From assembly GCA_020025305.1 (NCBI GenBank), contig JAHHSG010000018.1, positions 1 to 45,012 on the forward strand: a stretch of 45,012 nucleotides of DNA, given 5' to 3'. A model generated the notes under the pieces. That model saw only the letters and a program-made list of their open reading frames with translations, did no database searches and was not told the origin of the DNA. Below are positions 8,260 through 15,860 of the stretch, piece after piece. The position numbers and the translations under genes are program-made. The stretch comes from Oscillospiraceae bacterium. GTDB taxonomy: Bacteria > Bacillota > Clostridia > Oscillospirales > Oscillospiraceae. Every line of letters begins with the position of its first letter. Position 1 is the stretch's first letter.

Positions 8260-9118
8260 TTGCGGCGCCTCCCTTCAGACGCAGCAGCGCTGCCTTCAGA
8301 TCCTCTACGGTGTAAATGGCCGTATCCACATCCAGTCCGCGGCGGCGCAGTTCCAGCGCCACCTTCGTCACCTGAGGGACATCGAGCCCCACAGACTCCA
8401 GCTCCTCTGCCCGAGCGAAAACCTCACTGGGCGTGCCTTGCATATAGTTATGCGCATCCTTCAGCACCACGATGCGATCCACATTCTGGGCAATTTCTTC
8501 CATGCTATGACTGACGAGAATCACCGTAGCGCCCTTATTCTCATGATATGCACGAATCTGCCGGAGAATGTTCTCCCGGCCGCAGGGATCAAGTCCCGCC
8601 GTAGGCTCATCCAAAATCAACACCTTGGGCTCCATAGCGATCACACCGGCGATGGCCACACGGCGCTTCTGTCCGCCGGAGAGGTCAAAGGGCGACTTGT
8701 TCAGCTGCTCTTCCCGCAGGCCGACCACTTCTGCCGCCTGCCGGACTCGCCGCTGGATCTCCTCCTCGCCAAGCCCCATATTGCGAGGGCCAAAGGCGAT
8801 GTCCTTGCCCACCGTCTCCTCAAACAGCTGATACTCCGGATACTGGAACACTAACCCCACTTGAAAGCGCACCTGGCGAATGTTCTTGGGATCGTCCCAA
8901 ATGTCCTTTCCGTCGAGATAGATATGGCCTGAGGTGGGCTTCAGAAGGCCGTTGAGATGTTGAATGAGCGTGGACTTGCCCGAGCCCGTATGACCGATGA
9001 TCCCCAGAAACTCTCCGGGCATCACTTCTAAATTCATATGATCCACCGCATTGCGCTGGAACGGTGTCCCAGCGCTGTAGGTATGGGTTAGATCTTCAAC
9101 TTGTAAAATTGGTTTCAA
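8252..9118 (-). CDS. ecfA2: ECF transporter ATPase EcfA2
   Basis: A 288-residue ABC ATPase, one half of the EcfA heterodimer. It has Walker A GHTGSGKST (about residues 42-50), Q-loop FQYPEYQLFE, signature LSGGQKRRVAIAG, Walker B VLILDEPTAGLD and switch histidine in VSHSMEE. The QYPEYQLF Q-loop is typical of the EcfA2 (EcfA') subunit, while the neighbouring gene has QNPDNQ, typical of EcfA1. The initiation codon is TTG at 9118, supported by GGAGGAG 7 nt upstream inside the end of ecfA1; no better ATG exists. Cytosolic, bound to EcfT at the membrane. Confidence 0.93.
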   Translation of the reverse strand: MKPILQVEDLTHTYSAGTPFQRNAVDHMNLEVMPGEFLGIIGHTGSGKSTLIQHLNGLLKPTSGHIYLDGKDIWDDPKNIRQVRFQVGLVFQYPEYQLFEETVGKDIAFGPRNMGLGEEEIQRRVRQAAEVVGLREEQLNKSPFDLSGGQKRRVAIAGVIAMEPKVLILDEPTAGLDPCGRENILRQIRAYHENKGATVILVSHSMEEIAQNVDRIVVLKDAHNYMQGTPSEVFARAEELESVGLDVPQVTKVALELRRRGLDVDTAIYTVEDLKAALLRLKGGAANA

Positions 9119-9122
9119 TGTG

Positions 9123-9983
9123 TTACTCCTCCGCCTTTATGCCAAATTGCCGGCAAATAGCGTCGGCACATTCCTCCACGGAAACGGCCCGCAGATCCAG
9201 ATCCATCCCCGTCTGTTGCAACTCGTACAGCAGTTCCACCGTGTTCGGTACGGTCAGTCCCAGCTTGCGCATCTCCTCCACACGGCAGAAGATGTCTCGG
9301 GGAGCGCCGTCCATCGCTACCTTGCCGCCGCTCATCACGATCAGACGGTCGGCCTCTGCGGCCTCGTCCATATGGTGGGTAATGAGCACCACGGTGATCC
9401 CCCGCTCGCGATTGAGACGGTGAACGGTGTCCAGCACCTCCCGCCGCCCCACAGGGTCCAGCATGGCGGTAGCTTCGTCCAGCACAATGCATTCCGGCTC
9501 CATGGCGATGACACCTGCAATGGCGACCCGCTGCTTCTGTCCGCCGGAGAGCAAATGGGGCGCATGACGCATAAATTTTGTCATCCCCACCGCAGCCAGA
9601 GCCGCGTCCACCCGGCGGCGAATTTCCCTTGTAGGAACGCCCAAATTCTCCGGGGCAAAGGCCACATCCTCCTCCACAACATTGGCAACGATCTGGTTAT
9701 CCGGATTTTGGAACACCATGCCAATGCAGCGGCGGATTTCCAGCAGCAGCGCTTCGTCCATCGTATCCATCCCGGCTACATACACCTTGCCTCCGGAGGG
9801 CAGCAGCACGGCATTCATATGCTTGGCCAATGTAGACTTGCCGGAACCGTTGTGGCCCAGCACTACGGTAAAACTGCCCTTTTCAATGGACAGCGACACA
9901 TCCCGCAGGGCGGCTGTTGCTTGACGTCCCTCCTCAGCAGGATAGTAAAATGTCAAATTTTTTGTCTCAATCATGGTTGCCAT
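9123..9983 (-). CDS. ecfA1: ECF transporter ATPase EcfA1
   Basis: A 286-residue ABC ATPase that pairs with EcfA2. Walker A GHNGSGKST, Q-loop FQNPDNQIV, signature LSGGQKQRVAIAG, Walker B CIVLDEATAMLD and switch motif ITHHMDEA are all intact. The catalytic glutamate follows the Walker B aspartate (DEATAMLD), as usual for EcfA1. The open frame extends 21 codons further upstream to 10046, overlapping the methyltransferase gene, but the ATG at 9983 matches the family's N-terminus and starts 34 bp after the methyltransferase stop. The ribosome binding site is modest (GAAGAAAG). Confidence 0.92.
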   Translation of the reverse strand: MATMIETKNLTFYYPAEEGRQATAALRDVSLSIEKGSFTVVLGHNGSGKSTLAKHMNAVLLPSGGKVYVAGMDTMDEALLLEIRRCIGMVFQNPDNQIVANVVEEDVAFAPENLGVPTREIRRRVDAALAAVGMTKFMRHAPHLLSGGQKQRVAIAGVIAMEPECIVLDEATAMLDPVGRREVLDTVHRLNRERGITVVLITHHMDEAAEADRLIVMSGGKVAMDGAPRDIFCRVEEMRKLGLTVPNTVELLYELQQTGMDLDLRAVSVEECADAICRQFGIKAEE

Positions 9984-10017
9984 GGTTTTGTCACTTTCTT
10001 CTTTCCTATTACTTATC

Positions 10018-10881
10018 TCATACCGAGAACCACCGTCCGGTGGCACCGCAGGGCAGAGCCATGCCGGACTCCGTGCACGGAAGACCCAGTTCGTCCCAGG
10101 TCACCTTACCCCCGTATTTCTTCCCCACCAGCATCTCCAGGATGTAGCCCAGCACCGAGGGTGCCAAGCCCGTGGTGTAAGAATTCAGGATCACAAAGAG
10201 CGGCTTATCGGAGAGTACCTGCGCACACAGCTTCACGAAGGGATAGAGATTCTCCTCCAGCTTCCATACCTCCCCGCCGGGGCCGCGGCCGTAGGAGGGC
10301 GGGTCCATGATGATAGCATCGTAGGTCTTTCCCCGGCGAATTTCCCGTTCCACAAACTTGGCACAGTCGTCCACGATCCAGCGGATGGGCGCATCTCCCA
10401 AAGCAGAGGCGCGGGCATTCTCCTTAGCCCAGTTCACCATCCCTTTGGCCGCATCTACATGGCAGACGCTGGCACCTGCAGCGGCGCAGGCTACCGTAGC
10501 GCCGCCGGTATAGGCAAACAGGTTTAAAACACGGATGGGGCGTCCGGCACTGCGAATCTTCTCCATGGCAAAATCCCAGTTCGCCGCCTGCTCGGGGAAA
10601 AGGCCGGTATGCTTAAAGTTCATGGGCTTGACTTGGAACGTCAGCTCCTTATAACGGATGGGCCAGCTCTCCGGCAGTTTTTTCTTGTCCCAGTGACCGC
10701 CGCCGGTATGACTGCGGCTGTAGCGGGCATTGGCAGTGCGCCAGCCCTTGTTGGTCCGCTCCGATTCCCAAATAGCCTGCGGATCAGGACGCACTAAAAT
10801 CTGCTGTCCCCAGCGCTCCAGTTTTTCTCCACTGCCGCAGTCCAACAGCTCATAATCCTTCCAGCCGTCCGCAATCCACAT
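10018..10881 (-). CDS. Class I SAM-dependent methyltransferase, RlmI/RlmK-like without PUA domain
   Basis: A 287-residue Rossmann-fold methyltransferase. Motif I is LNLFAYTGGATVACA (about residues 118-132), the acidic end of strand 2 is in CHVDAAKG, and motif IV is MDPPSYGRG near residue 191. The overall pattern resembles the catalytic half of 23S rRNA methyltransferases such as RlmI or RlmK, so an rRNA substrate is likely but not proven. A GTG start five codons further upstream is open, but GGAGGG sits 7 nt before the ATG at 10881, which is preferred. It is the first gene of the long minus-strand series and has its own promoter. Confidence 0.83.
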   Translation of the reverse strand: MWIADGWKDYELLDCGSGEKLERWGQQILVRPDPQAIWESERTNKGWRTANARYSRSHTGGGHWDKKKLPESWPIRYKELTFQVKPMNFKHTGLFPEQAANWDFAMEKIRSAGRPIRVLNLFAYTGGATVACAAAGASVCHVDAAKGMVNWAKENARASALGDAPIRWIVDDCAKFVEREIRRGKTYDAIIMDPPSYGRGPGGEVWKLEENLYPFVKLCAQVLSDKPLFVILNSYTTGLAPSVLGYILEMLVGKKYGGKVTWDELGLPCTESGMALPCGATGRWFSV

Positions 10882-10922
10882 AAGGTGTCCCTCCACATAG
10901 TTTCTGCATAGTAAATCACTGT

Positions 10923-10952
10923 ATTATACAATAAAATGGCCCTTCTCGTCAA
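10923..10952 (-). promoter_or_regulatory. Sigma-A promoter for the methyltransferase-ecf-truA series
   Basis: On the minus strand TTGACG (10947-10952) and TATAAT (10923-10928) are 18 bp apart, about 40 bp upstream of the start at 10881. The downstream genes are tightly spaced as far as the flavodoxin-ferredoxin gene, so this may be the main promoter for up to ten genes. Confidence 0.75.
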
Positions 10953-11135
10953 CTGCCGTCCCCCGCAGAAGCCTTTTAAATTGTGTCAGTGGTGTAAATT
11001 ATTCCCTGTTTTCTGCCACAGGAGGATATATCTCCCTCTTGATTGGCACATGGATTGGACCGCCGCCTTCCTTGGTTTAAGCCCCGGTTTTCCGGCTATA
11101 CTGTCAAAAGAAACCATCTCAGGAGGTGTATATCT
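10953..11135 (+). other. Divergent intergenic region; weak promoter for the lipoprotein
   Basis: The only plausible plus-strand promoter is TATACT at 11097-11102 with TTGGTT 19 bp upstream, which is a poor match. A small GC-rich dyad (AGCCCCGG-TTTT-CCGGCT) fills part of the spacer and could be an operator or chance. AGGAGGTG at 11121-11128 is the ribosome binding site for the lipoprotein gene. Confidence 0.35.
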
Positions 11136-12143
11136 ATGCGAAAAACACTGCTGTCTGCTCTGTTCCTTTGTCTGTTGCTGTGCGGCTGTGATCGTCCGGC
11201 CTTCGCCCCAGTCTCCAACCTGCCCGTGGCCTCTGCAAAAACGCCGCCCCAACCCTTGCAGTTAGGGCTTGCCTCTGTGACCACCGTCAGTAAAAGTCAA
11301 AATGCTACGCCGGACTTTCCCGGCATAGCACGCACCGATATTACGATGGCAGCCGTCACTGTGGATGAGGCGGGAATCATCCGCCAGTGCATCCTTGACG
11401 GCATCACCGCCATCATCCCCTTTGACGCTACCGGCGCATTACAGGCGCCAGAGGATCTCAACTTTCACAGTAAAAATGAACTGGGAGAGACCTACGGTAT
11501 GCACAAAGCCTCTCCTATGGGCAAAGAGTGGGATCAGCAGGCCGCCTCCTTTGCCTCCTATGCTGTCGGAAAGCGGGTGGATGAACTGCAGGCCGGGGAC
11601 GTAGCAGCCTCCGTCACAGTAGATACAGACTGTTTTTTGCAAGCCATTTCTGCCGCCGTGCAAGAGGCTGCCGATTTAGGAACACAGGAGGGCGACCGAC
11701 TTGCTCTCGCCTCTGACGCCTATATGGCCGATAGCCGCAGTGCGGACAGTGACACAGGCAAAAATGGTTCGGCACATTGCAGCGCCATGCTTGGTGCCGT
11801 CACTTTTCGCGGTGAGACCATCACGGCCTGCCGCTTTGACAGCGTGGAAACGATTCTCCCCTTCACGCCGGAAGGCATCGTCAGCACCAACGTGTCCCTC
11901 CCCCCGCTGGGCAAGGACAAGCTTGCTGACCCCTACGGGATTCGCCGCCGTGGTATCGAGGGCAAGCGCTGGTATCAGCAGGCCAATCTCTTTGCCGCCG
12001 CTGCGGTGGGGCTGACAGCGCAGCAGGTGGCACGCCTGCCGTTAAACGAAAATCTTCAGCCCCAAAATGGCAGCACCACTATTGCTGTGGACCGGCTGCA
12101 GCTGCTGACGGAAAAGGCATGGCAGCAGGTGGATGCAGGGTAA
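11136..12143 (+). CDS. Lipoprotein with a tandemly duplicated domain, function unknown
   Basis: A 335-residue secreted lipoprotein. The signal peptide ends in the lipobox L-C-G-C, with lipidation expected at C18. The mature part contains two copies of one domain, at about residues 68-155 and 218-302. Both share an AAVT/GAVT strand, an I-I/L-PF-x-x-x-G turn, an L-x-x-x-YG-I/M element and a helix of the pattern GK-x-W-x-QQA. The layout recalls FMN-binding-type extracellular domains of clostridia, but I cannot confirm cofactor binding. The frame is open from 11043, but the ATG at 11136 starts the signal peptide and carries a strong ribosome binding site. A WYL regulator follows 66 bp later. Confidence 0.8.
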   Translation: MRKTLLSALFLCLLLCGCDRPAFAPVSNLPVASAKTPPQPLQLGLASVTTVSKSQNATPDFPGIARTDITMAAVTVDEAGIIRQCILDGITAIIPFDATGALQAPEDLNFHSKNELGETYGMHKASPMGKEWDQQAASFASYAVGKRVDELQAGDVAASVTVDTDCFLQAISAAVQEAADLGTQEGDRLALASDAYMADSRSADSDTGKNGSAHCSAMLGAVTFRGETITACRFDSVETILPFTPEGIVSTNVSLPPLGKDKLADPYGIRRRGIEGKRWYQQANLFAAAAVGLTAQQVARLPLNENLQPQNGSTTIAVDRLQLLTEKAWQQVDAG

Positions 12144-12209
12144 AAGGAACTTCCCTCCCCCTCTTTTTTCTGCTATACTGTAGGCAATAGAAAAAGGGAG
12201 GGATCTTAT

Positions 12210-13184
12210 GTGGCCAACAAAAAGTTGAAGCTTTTGTATCTGGCGCGTTATCTGCAGGAGCAAACCGACGAGCAGCACCCCAAGACCATACAGGATATGA
12301 TCGCCCACTTGTCTGCCTGCGGCATCACCGCCGAGCGCAAGAGCCTGTACGACGATCTCCATCTGCTGGAACTATACGGCATGGATATCCAAAAAGAAAA
12401 GAGCAAGCACTTCGGCTATTATCTGGGGGAGCGTGACTTCCAGCTCCCGGAACTGAAATTGCTCATTGACGTGGTACAGGCCTCCCCCTTTCTCACCAAG
12501 CGCAAAAGCATGGAGCTCATCGGTAAGCTGGAGCATCTCACCAGCCATTATGGTGCCCAGCAGCTGCGGCGGCAGGTGTATGTGATGAACCGAATCCGCA
12601 CCGACAACGAGACGCTTTACTACGCTGTGGACGGCATCAACAGCGCTATCAACGAGAACCGCCGGATCTCCTTCCGCTACTTCGACTGGACAGTCAGTGG
12701 GGATAAGAAATACCGCAAGGCAGGCAAACCCTATGTGACCAATCCGGTGGCTCTATGTGTGGATCGCTATTACTATCTGGTAGCCTATGACACCCAATTG
12801 CAGGACTATCGCCACTATCGGGTGGATCGTATCAGTGATCTGACTGTGTTGGAGGCCCCCCGTGATCCCCTGCCACAAGGTTTCGATCTGGGCGAGTATA
12901 CCAAAACGATTTTTAACATGTATAACGGTGAGGCCGCCACTGTTCAATTGCAGCTGGATGTCTCCCTTCTAAACGCAGTGGTAGATCGCTTTGGCAGCGA
13001 TGCCCATATGTACACCGCCGAAGATGGCACCGTCCATCTGGCGGCACAGGTAGAGGTGGGGCCTACCTTCTTTGGCTGGCTCTTCCAGTTTGGCCCCAAA
13101 ATCCGGCTTCTCTCCCCTCAGCACGCTGTCGATCGTTTTACCGCATGGTGTCAGGACATCCTAGCACAATACAATAACCCATGA
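12210..13184 (+). CDS. WYL-domain transcriptional regulator
   Basis: A 324-residue protein with an N-terminal winged helix-turn-helix (about residues 5-70), a central WYL domain (about 120-200, with RISFRYFDW and PVALCVDRYYYLVAYD) and a C-terminal WCX extension. WYL proteins usually sense a small ligand or nucleic acid and repress or activate neighbouring genes; targets here are unknown. The initiation codon is GTG at 12210, with GGGAGGGA upstream at 12196-12203; the ATG at 12208 is in the wrong frame. It may share transcription with the lipoprotein gene, though a TATACT at about 12173 could give it its own promoter. It ends at a strong terminator. Confidence 0.88.
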   Translation: MANKKLKLLYLARYLQEQTDEQHPKTIQDMIAHLSACGITAERKSLYDDLHLLELYGMDIQKEKSKHFGYYLGERDFQLPELKLLIDVVQASPFLTKRKSMELIGKLEHLTSHYGAQQLRRQVYVMNRIRTDNETLYYAVDGINSAINENRRISFRYFDWTVSGDKKYRKAGKPYVTNPVALCVDRYYYLVAYDTQLQDYRHYRVDRISDLTVLEAPRDPLPQGFDLGEYTKTIFNMYNGEAATVQLQLDVSLLNAVVDRFGSDAHMYTAEDGTVHLAAQVEVGPTFFGWLFQFGPKIRLLSPQHAVDRFTAWCQDILAQYNNP

Positions 13185-13199
13185 AAAACACATGAAATA

Positions 13200-13236
13200 A
13201 AGAGACCGTTTCCTTTCGGAAACGGTCTCTTTTTTG
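13200..13236. terminator. Rho-independent terminator between convergent genes
   Basis: A 12-bp stem (13202-13213 with 13218-13229) is followed by a T-run on the plus strand, ending the WYL gene. On the minus strand the tail is less U-rich, but the hairpin probably also limits read-through from hppA. Confidence 0.85.
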
Positions 13237-13242
13237 TTGCAT

Positions 13243-15327
13243 TTACAGCAGGTGGCAGCTGACGACCAGACCTGCGAAAACAATGGACACCATGCTCAGG
13301 AGCTTGATAAGAATATTGATCGCGGGGCCGGAGGTATCCTTGAAAGGATCGCCTACCGTGTCGCCTACTACGCCAGCCTTGTGGCACTCGCTGCCCTTAC
13401 CGCCAAAGTGACCGGACTCGATGTACTTCTTGGCGTTATCCCAGGCACCGCCTGCGTTGGACATGAAAATGGCCAACAGGAAACCTGCAGCCGTGGCACC
13501 AGCCAGCATACCTACCACGCCCTGATAGCCCAGCACCAGACCCACAATCACGGGGCAAACCAGTGCAATGACAGTGGGCATAATCATTTCGTGAAGGCTG
13601 GCCTTAGTGCACAGGTCTACGCAGCGGGCATAGTCAGCCTCGGCCTTACCCTCCATCAAGCCGGTGATTTCATGGAACTGACGGCGCACTTCCTTTACCA
13701 CACTCTGGGCGGCGCGGCCTACAGAATTCATGGTCATTGCAGCAAAGAGGAACGGCAGGCAGGCACCCACAAAGAGGCCCACCAGTACCAGGGGATTCAT
13801 TACGCTGAAATCAGAGAAATCAACCGTGGCACCCATTTCCTTGACTTTCTCAATATAGGAGGCCATCAGCGCCAATGCCGTCAAAGCGGCAGAACCGATA
13901 GCAAATCCCTTACCGGTGGCAGCCGTGGTGTTTCCCAAAGAGTCCAGTGCGTCGGTGCGCTGGCGGATTTCAGGGTCCAGTCCTGCCATCTCGGCAATAC
14001 CACCGGCGTTATCGGCCACAGGGCCGTATGCATCGGTAGCCAGCGTGATGCCCAGTGTGCTCAGCATACCCACAGCAGCCAAGGCAATTCCGTAAAGACC
14101 CATACTGGCAGAAGCACCACCGCCGGACAGGAAGTAGGCCAGCAGGATGCAGATGGCTACAATCACAATCGGAATAGCGGTAGACATCATGCCAAGTCCC
14201 AAACCACCGATGATGATAGTAGCGGCACCCGTCTCAGACTGTGCAGACAAATTCTGTGTAGGTTTATATGTATCCGAGGTATAGTACTCCGTGATCTTAC
14301 CAATCAGCACACCGCCCACAAGGCCGGCGAGGATGGCACCGTACATCCCCAAGTTTTCCTTACCCAGCAGCCAATAGACCAGAGGCAGGGACAAAACAGC
14401 AATCAAAATGGCACTGCAGTTCGTACCGCGGCTCAAAGCGCCCAGCAGCGCACGCTGGTCAGCATCTTCCTTGGTCTTCACCAGGAAGGTACCAAGGATG
14501 GAGCAGACAATGCCCAGGGCGGCGATGACCAGCGGCAGCACCACAGCTTCAAAGCTGCCGCTAAAGGCAGCCACGCCCAAGGCAGCGGCGGAGATCACAG
14601 AACCAATGTAGGACTCATAAAGATCCGCACCCATACCTGCCACATCACCTACGTTATCGCCCACATTGTCGGCAATCACGGCAGGGTTGCGCGGGTCATC
14701 CTCAGGGATGCCAGCCTCTACCTTGCCCACCAGGTCGGCGCCCACATCAGCAGCTTTGGTGTACACACCGCCGCCCACACGGGCGAATAGGGCCATGGAG
14801 GACGCTCCCATACCGGAAGTCAGCAAAACACTGGTCACTTGGGACATTTCCAGATGGAAAGCATAGCGCAGCAGCAAAAACCAGCCGGAGATATGCAGCA
14901 GGCCCAGACCAACCACGGTAAAGCCCATCACGGAACCGGCAGAGAACGCAACACGCAGACCGCGGTTCAGGCCTTCACAGCATGCATTAGCCGTGCGGCA
15001 GTTGGCAGCGGTAGCGATCTTCATGCCCACATAGCCACTGAGGGCGGAAAAAATACCGCCGCCCACAAAGGCAAAAGGTACAAACCACGTCATCAGTCCG
15101 CAAGCTGCCATGACGCACAAAATGACGATCATGCAAATAAAAAATACGCCTACCACCGTATACTGGCGTTTCAAATAGGCGTTGGCTCCCTCACGGATGG
15201 AGCCGGAAATCTTTTGCATTAAAGGTGTGCCTTCATCGAAGGCCATGACGCGCCGATATGTGACCAGCACAAAGGCCAGTGCAATCAGCGCGCCCACAAA
15301 GGCGGCAATGAGTAAATACTTTTCCAT
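13243..15327 (-). CDS. hppA: Membrane-bound K+-dependent ion-pumping pyrophosphatase
   Basis: A 694-residue polytopic protein with about 16 membrane helices that hydrolyses cytosolic pyrophosphate and pumps Na+ and/or H+ out of the cell. The substrate site is intact: DVGADLVGKVE (194-204) and DNVGDNVGD (220-228). In GNTTAATGKG (465-474) the residue after GNTT is alanine (A469), which in this family marks potassium-dependent enzymes; potassium-independent ones carry lysine. Many K+-dependent bacterial members pump Na+, but the ion cannot be settled by eye. It lets an anaerobe recover energy from PPi made by biosynthesis. It has its own promoter and leader hairpin. Confidence 0.95.
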   Translation of the reverse strand: MEKYLLIAAFVGALIALAFVLVTYRRVMAFDEGTPLMQKISGSIREGANAYLKRQYTVVGVFFICMIVILCVMAACGLMTWFVPFAFVGGGIFSALSGYVGMKIATAANCRTANACCEGLNRGLRVAFSAGSVMGFTVVGLGLLHISGWFLLLRYAFHLEMSQVTSVLLTSGMGASSMALFARVGGGVYTKAADVGADLVGKVEAGIPEDDPRNPAVIADNVGDNVGDVAGMGADLYESYIGSVISAAALGVAAFSGSFEAVVLPLVIAALGIVCSILGTFLVKTKEDADQRALLGALSRGTNCSAILIAVLSLPLVYWLLGKENLGMYGAILAGLVGGVLIGKITEYYTSDTYKPTQNLSAQSETGAATIIIGGLGLGMMSTAIPIVIVAICILLAYFLSGGGASASMGLYGIALAAVGMLSTLGITLATDAYGPVADNAGGIAEMAGLDPEIRQRTDALDSLGNTTAATGKGFAIGSAALTALALMASYIEKVKEMGATVDFSDFSVMNPLVLVGLFVGACLPFLFAAMTMNSVGRAAQSVVKEVRRQFHEITGLMEGKAEADYARCVDLCTKASLHEMIMPTVIALVCPVIVGLVLGYQGVVGMLAGATAAGFLLAIFMSNAGGAWDNAKKYIESGHFGGKGSECHKAGVVGDTVGDPFKDTSGPAINILIKLLSMVSIVFAGLVVSCHLL

Positions 15328-15349
15328 AATTTTTCCTCTTTTTCTTTTC

Positions 15350-15369
15350 GCCCCCGCTTTTGTGGGGGC
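15350..15369 (-). other. GC-rich hairpin in the hppA 5' leader
   Basis: Between the predicted start site (about 15380) and the hppA start codon, the leader forms a 6-bp GC stem (15350-15355 with 15364-15369). No U-run follows, so it is not a terminator; it could stabilise the mRNA or block 5' decay. Confidence 0.45.
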
Positions 15370-15386
15370 TTACTTGTTCCAAGTAC

Positions 15387-15416
15387 ATTATAATAGCTAT
15401 CCACCCCTCACGTCAA
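15387..15416 (-). promoter_or_regulatory. Sigma-A promoter for hppA
   Basis: Minus-strand TTGACG (15411-15416) and consensus TATAAT (15387-15392) are 18 bp apart, about 60 bp upstream of the hppA start codon. Confidence 0.75.
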
Positions 15417-15765
15417 ATTATCAAAATATTTTTTAGCTTTATAAAAAATTTTTCATTATTTTTCAGTCATTTTGTCAGCAACTTTTTCTGCGACTTTCCC
15501 AGTATTTTATAGGAAAATAATTGTTTTACAGCCTTTTCCATCAATATTCATTTGTCATAAAGTTAACAATTCTAACTTTTCACCATACCCCCCGCTGTCA
15601 ACAAAATTTTTTCGTTCACTGATCTTCCCAAAGATAGTTCATATCCAAGAAATTTTATTAAAATTTATACGTTTTTTAGCATTTTCTTTCGCGCCAGTAA
15701 AACCCATACCAGATCTTCGTTTTTTGTGCATTATAAACAAAAACTATAGGACGTACCGGAAACGG
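15417..15765. other. AT-rich intergenic region with one dyad
   Basis: About 350 bp of very AT-rich sequence separates the divergent hppA and hydroxy-acid oxidase promoters. No credible gene is visible. A perfect inverted repeat, AAAGTTA and TAACTTT with a 7-nt spacer (15559-15579), is the only clear structure and could bind a regulator. Confidence 0.4.
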
Positions 15766-15794
15766 TTGCAAAGCGGTTTTTAAAACGATACAAT
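15766..15794 (+). promoter_or_regulatory. Sigma-A promoter for the alpha-hydroxy-acid oxidase
   Basis: TTGCAA (15766-15771) and TACAAT (15789-15794) are 17 bp apart, giving a leader of about 60 nt. A partly cre-like LacI-family sequence (15756-15771) overlaps the -35 element. Confidence 0.55.
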
Positions 15795-15860
15795 TACAAC
15801 ACTACAATATAGTTTTCTGTGATTGTGTAATTTAATGTAAAAATGAGAAAGGACAACTCC

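Noticed and set aside
13234..14790. 518-residue open frame antisense to hppA
   Set aside because: A His/Gln/Gly-rich shadow of a conserved membrane protein gene, with no ribosome binding site or recognisable motif.
15472..15783. 103-residue plus-strand open frame in the AT-rich intergenic region
   Set aside because: Phe/Ile/Lys-rich composition reflects AT content; no ribosome binding site, and it runs through the oxidase promoter.
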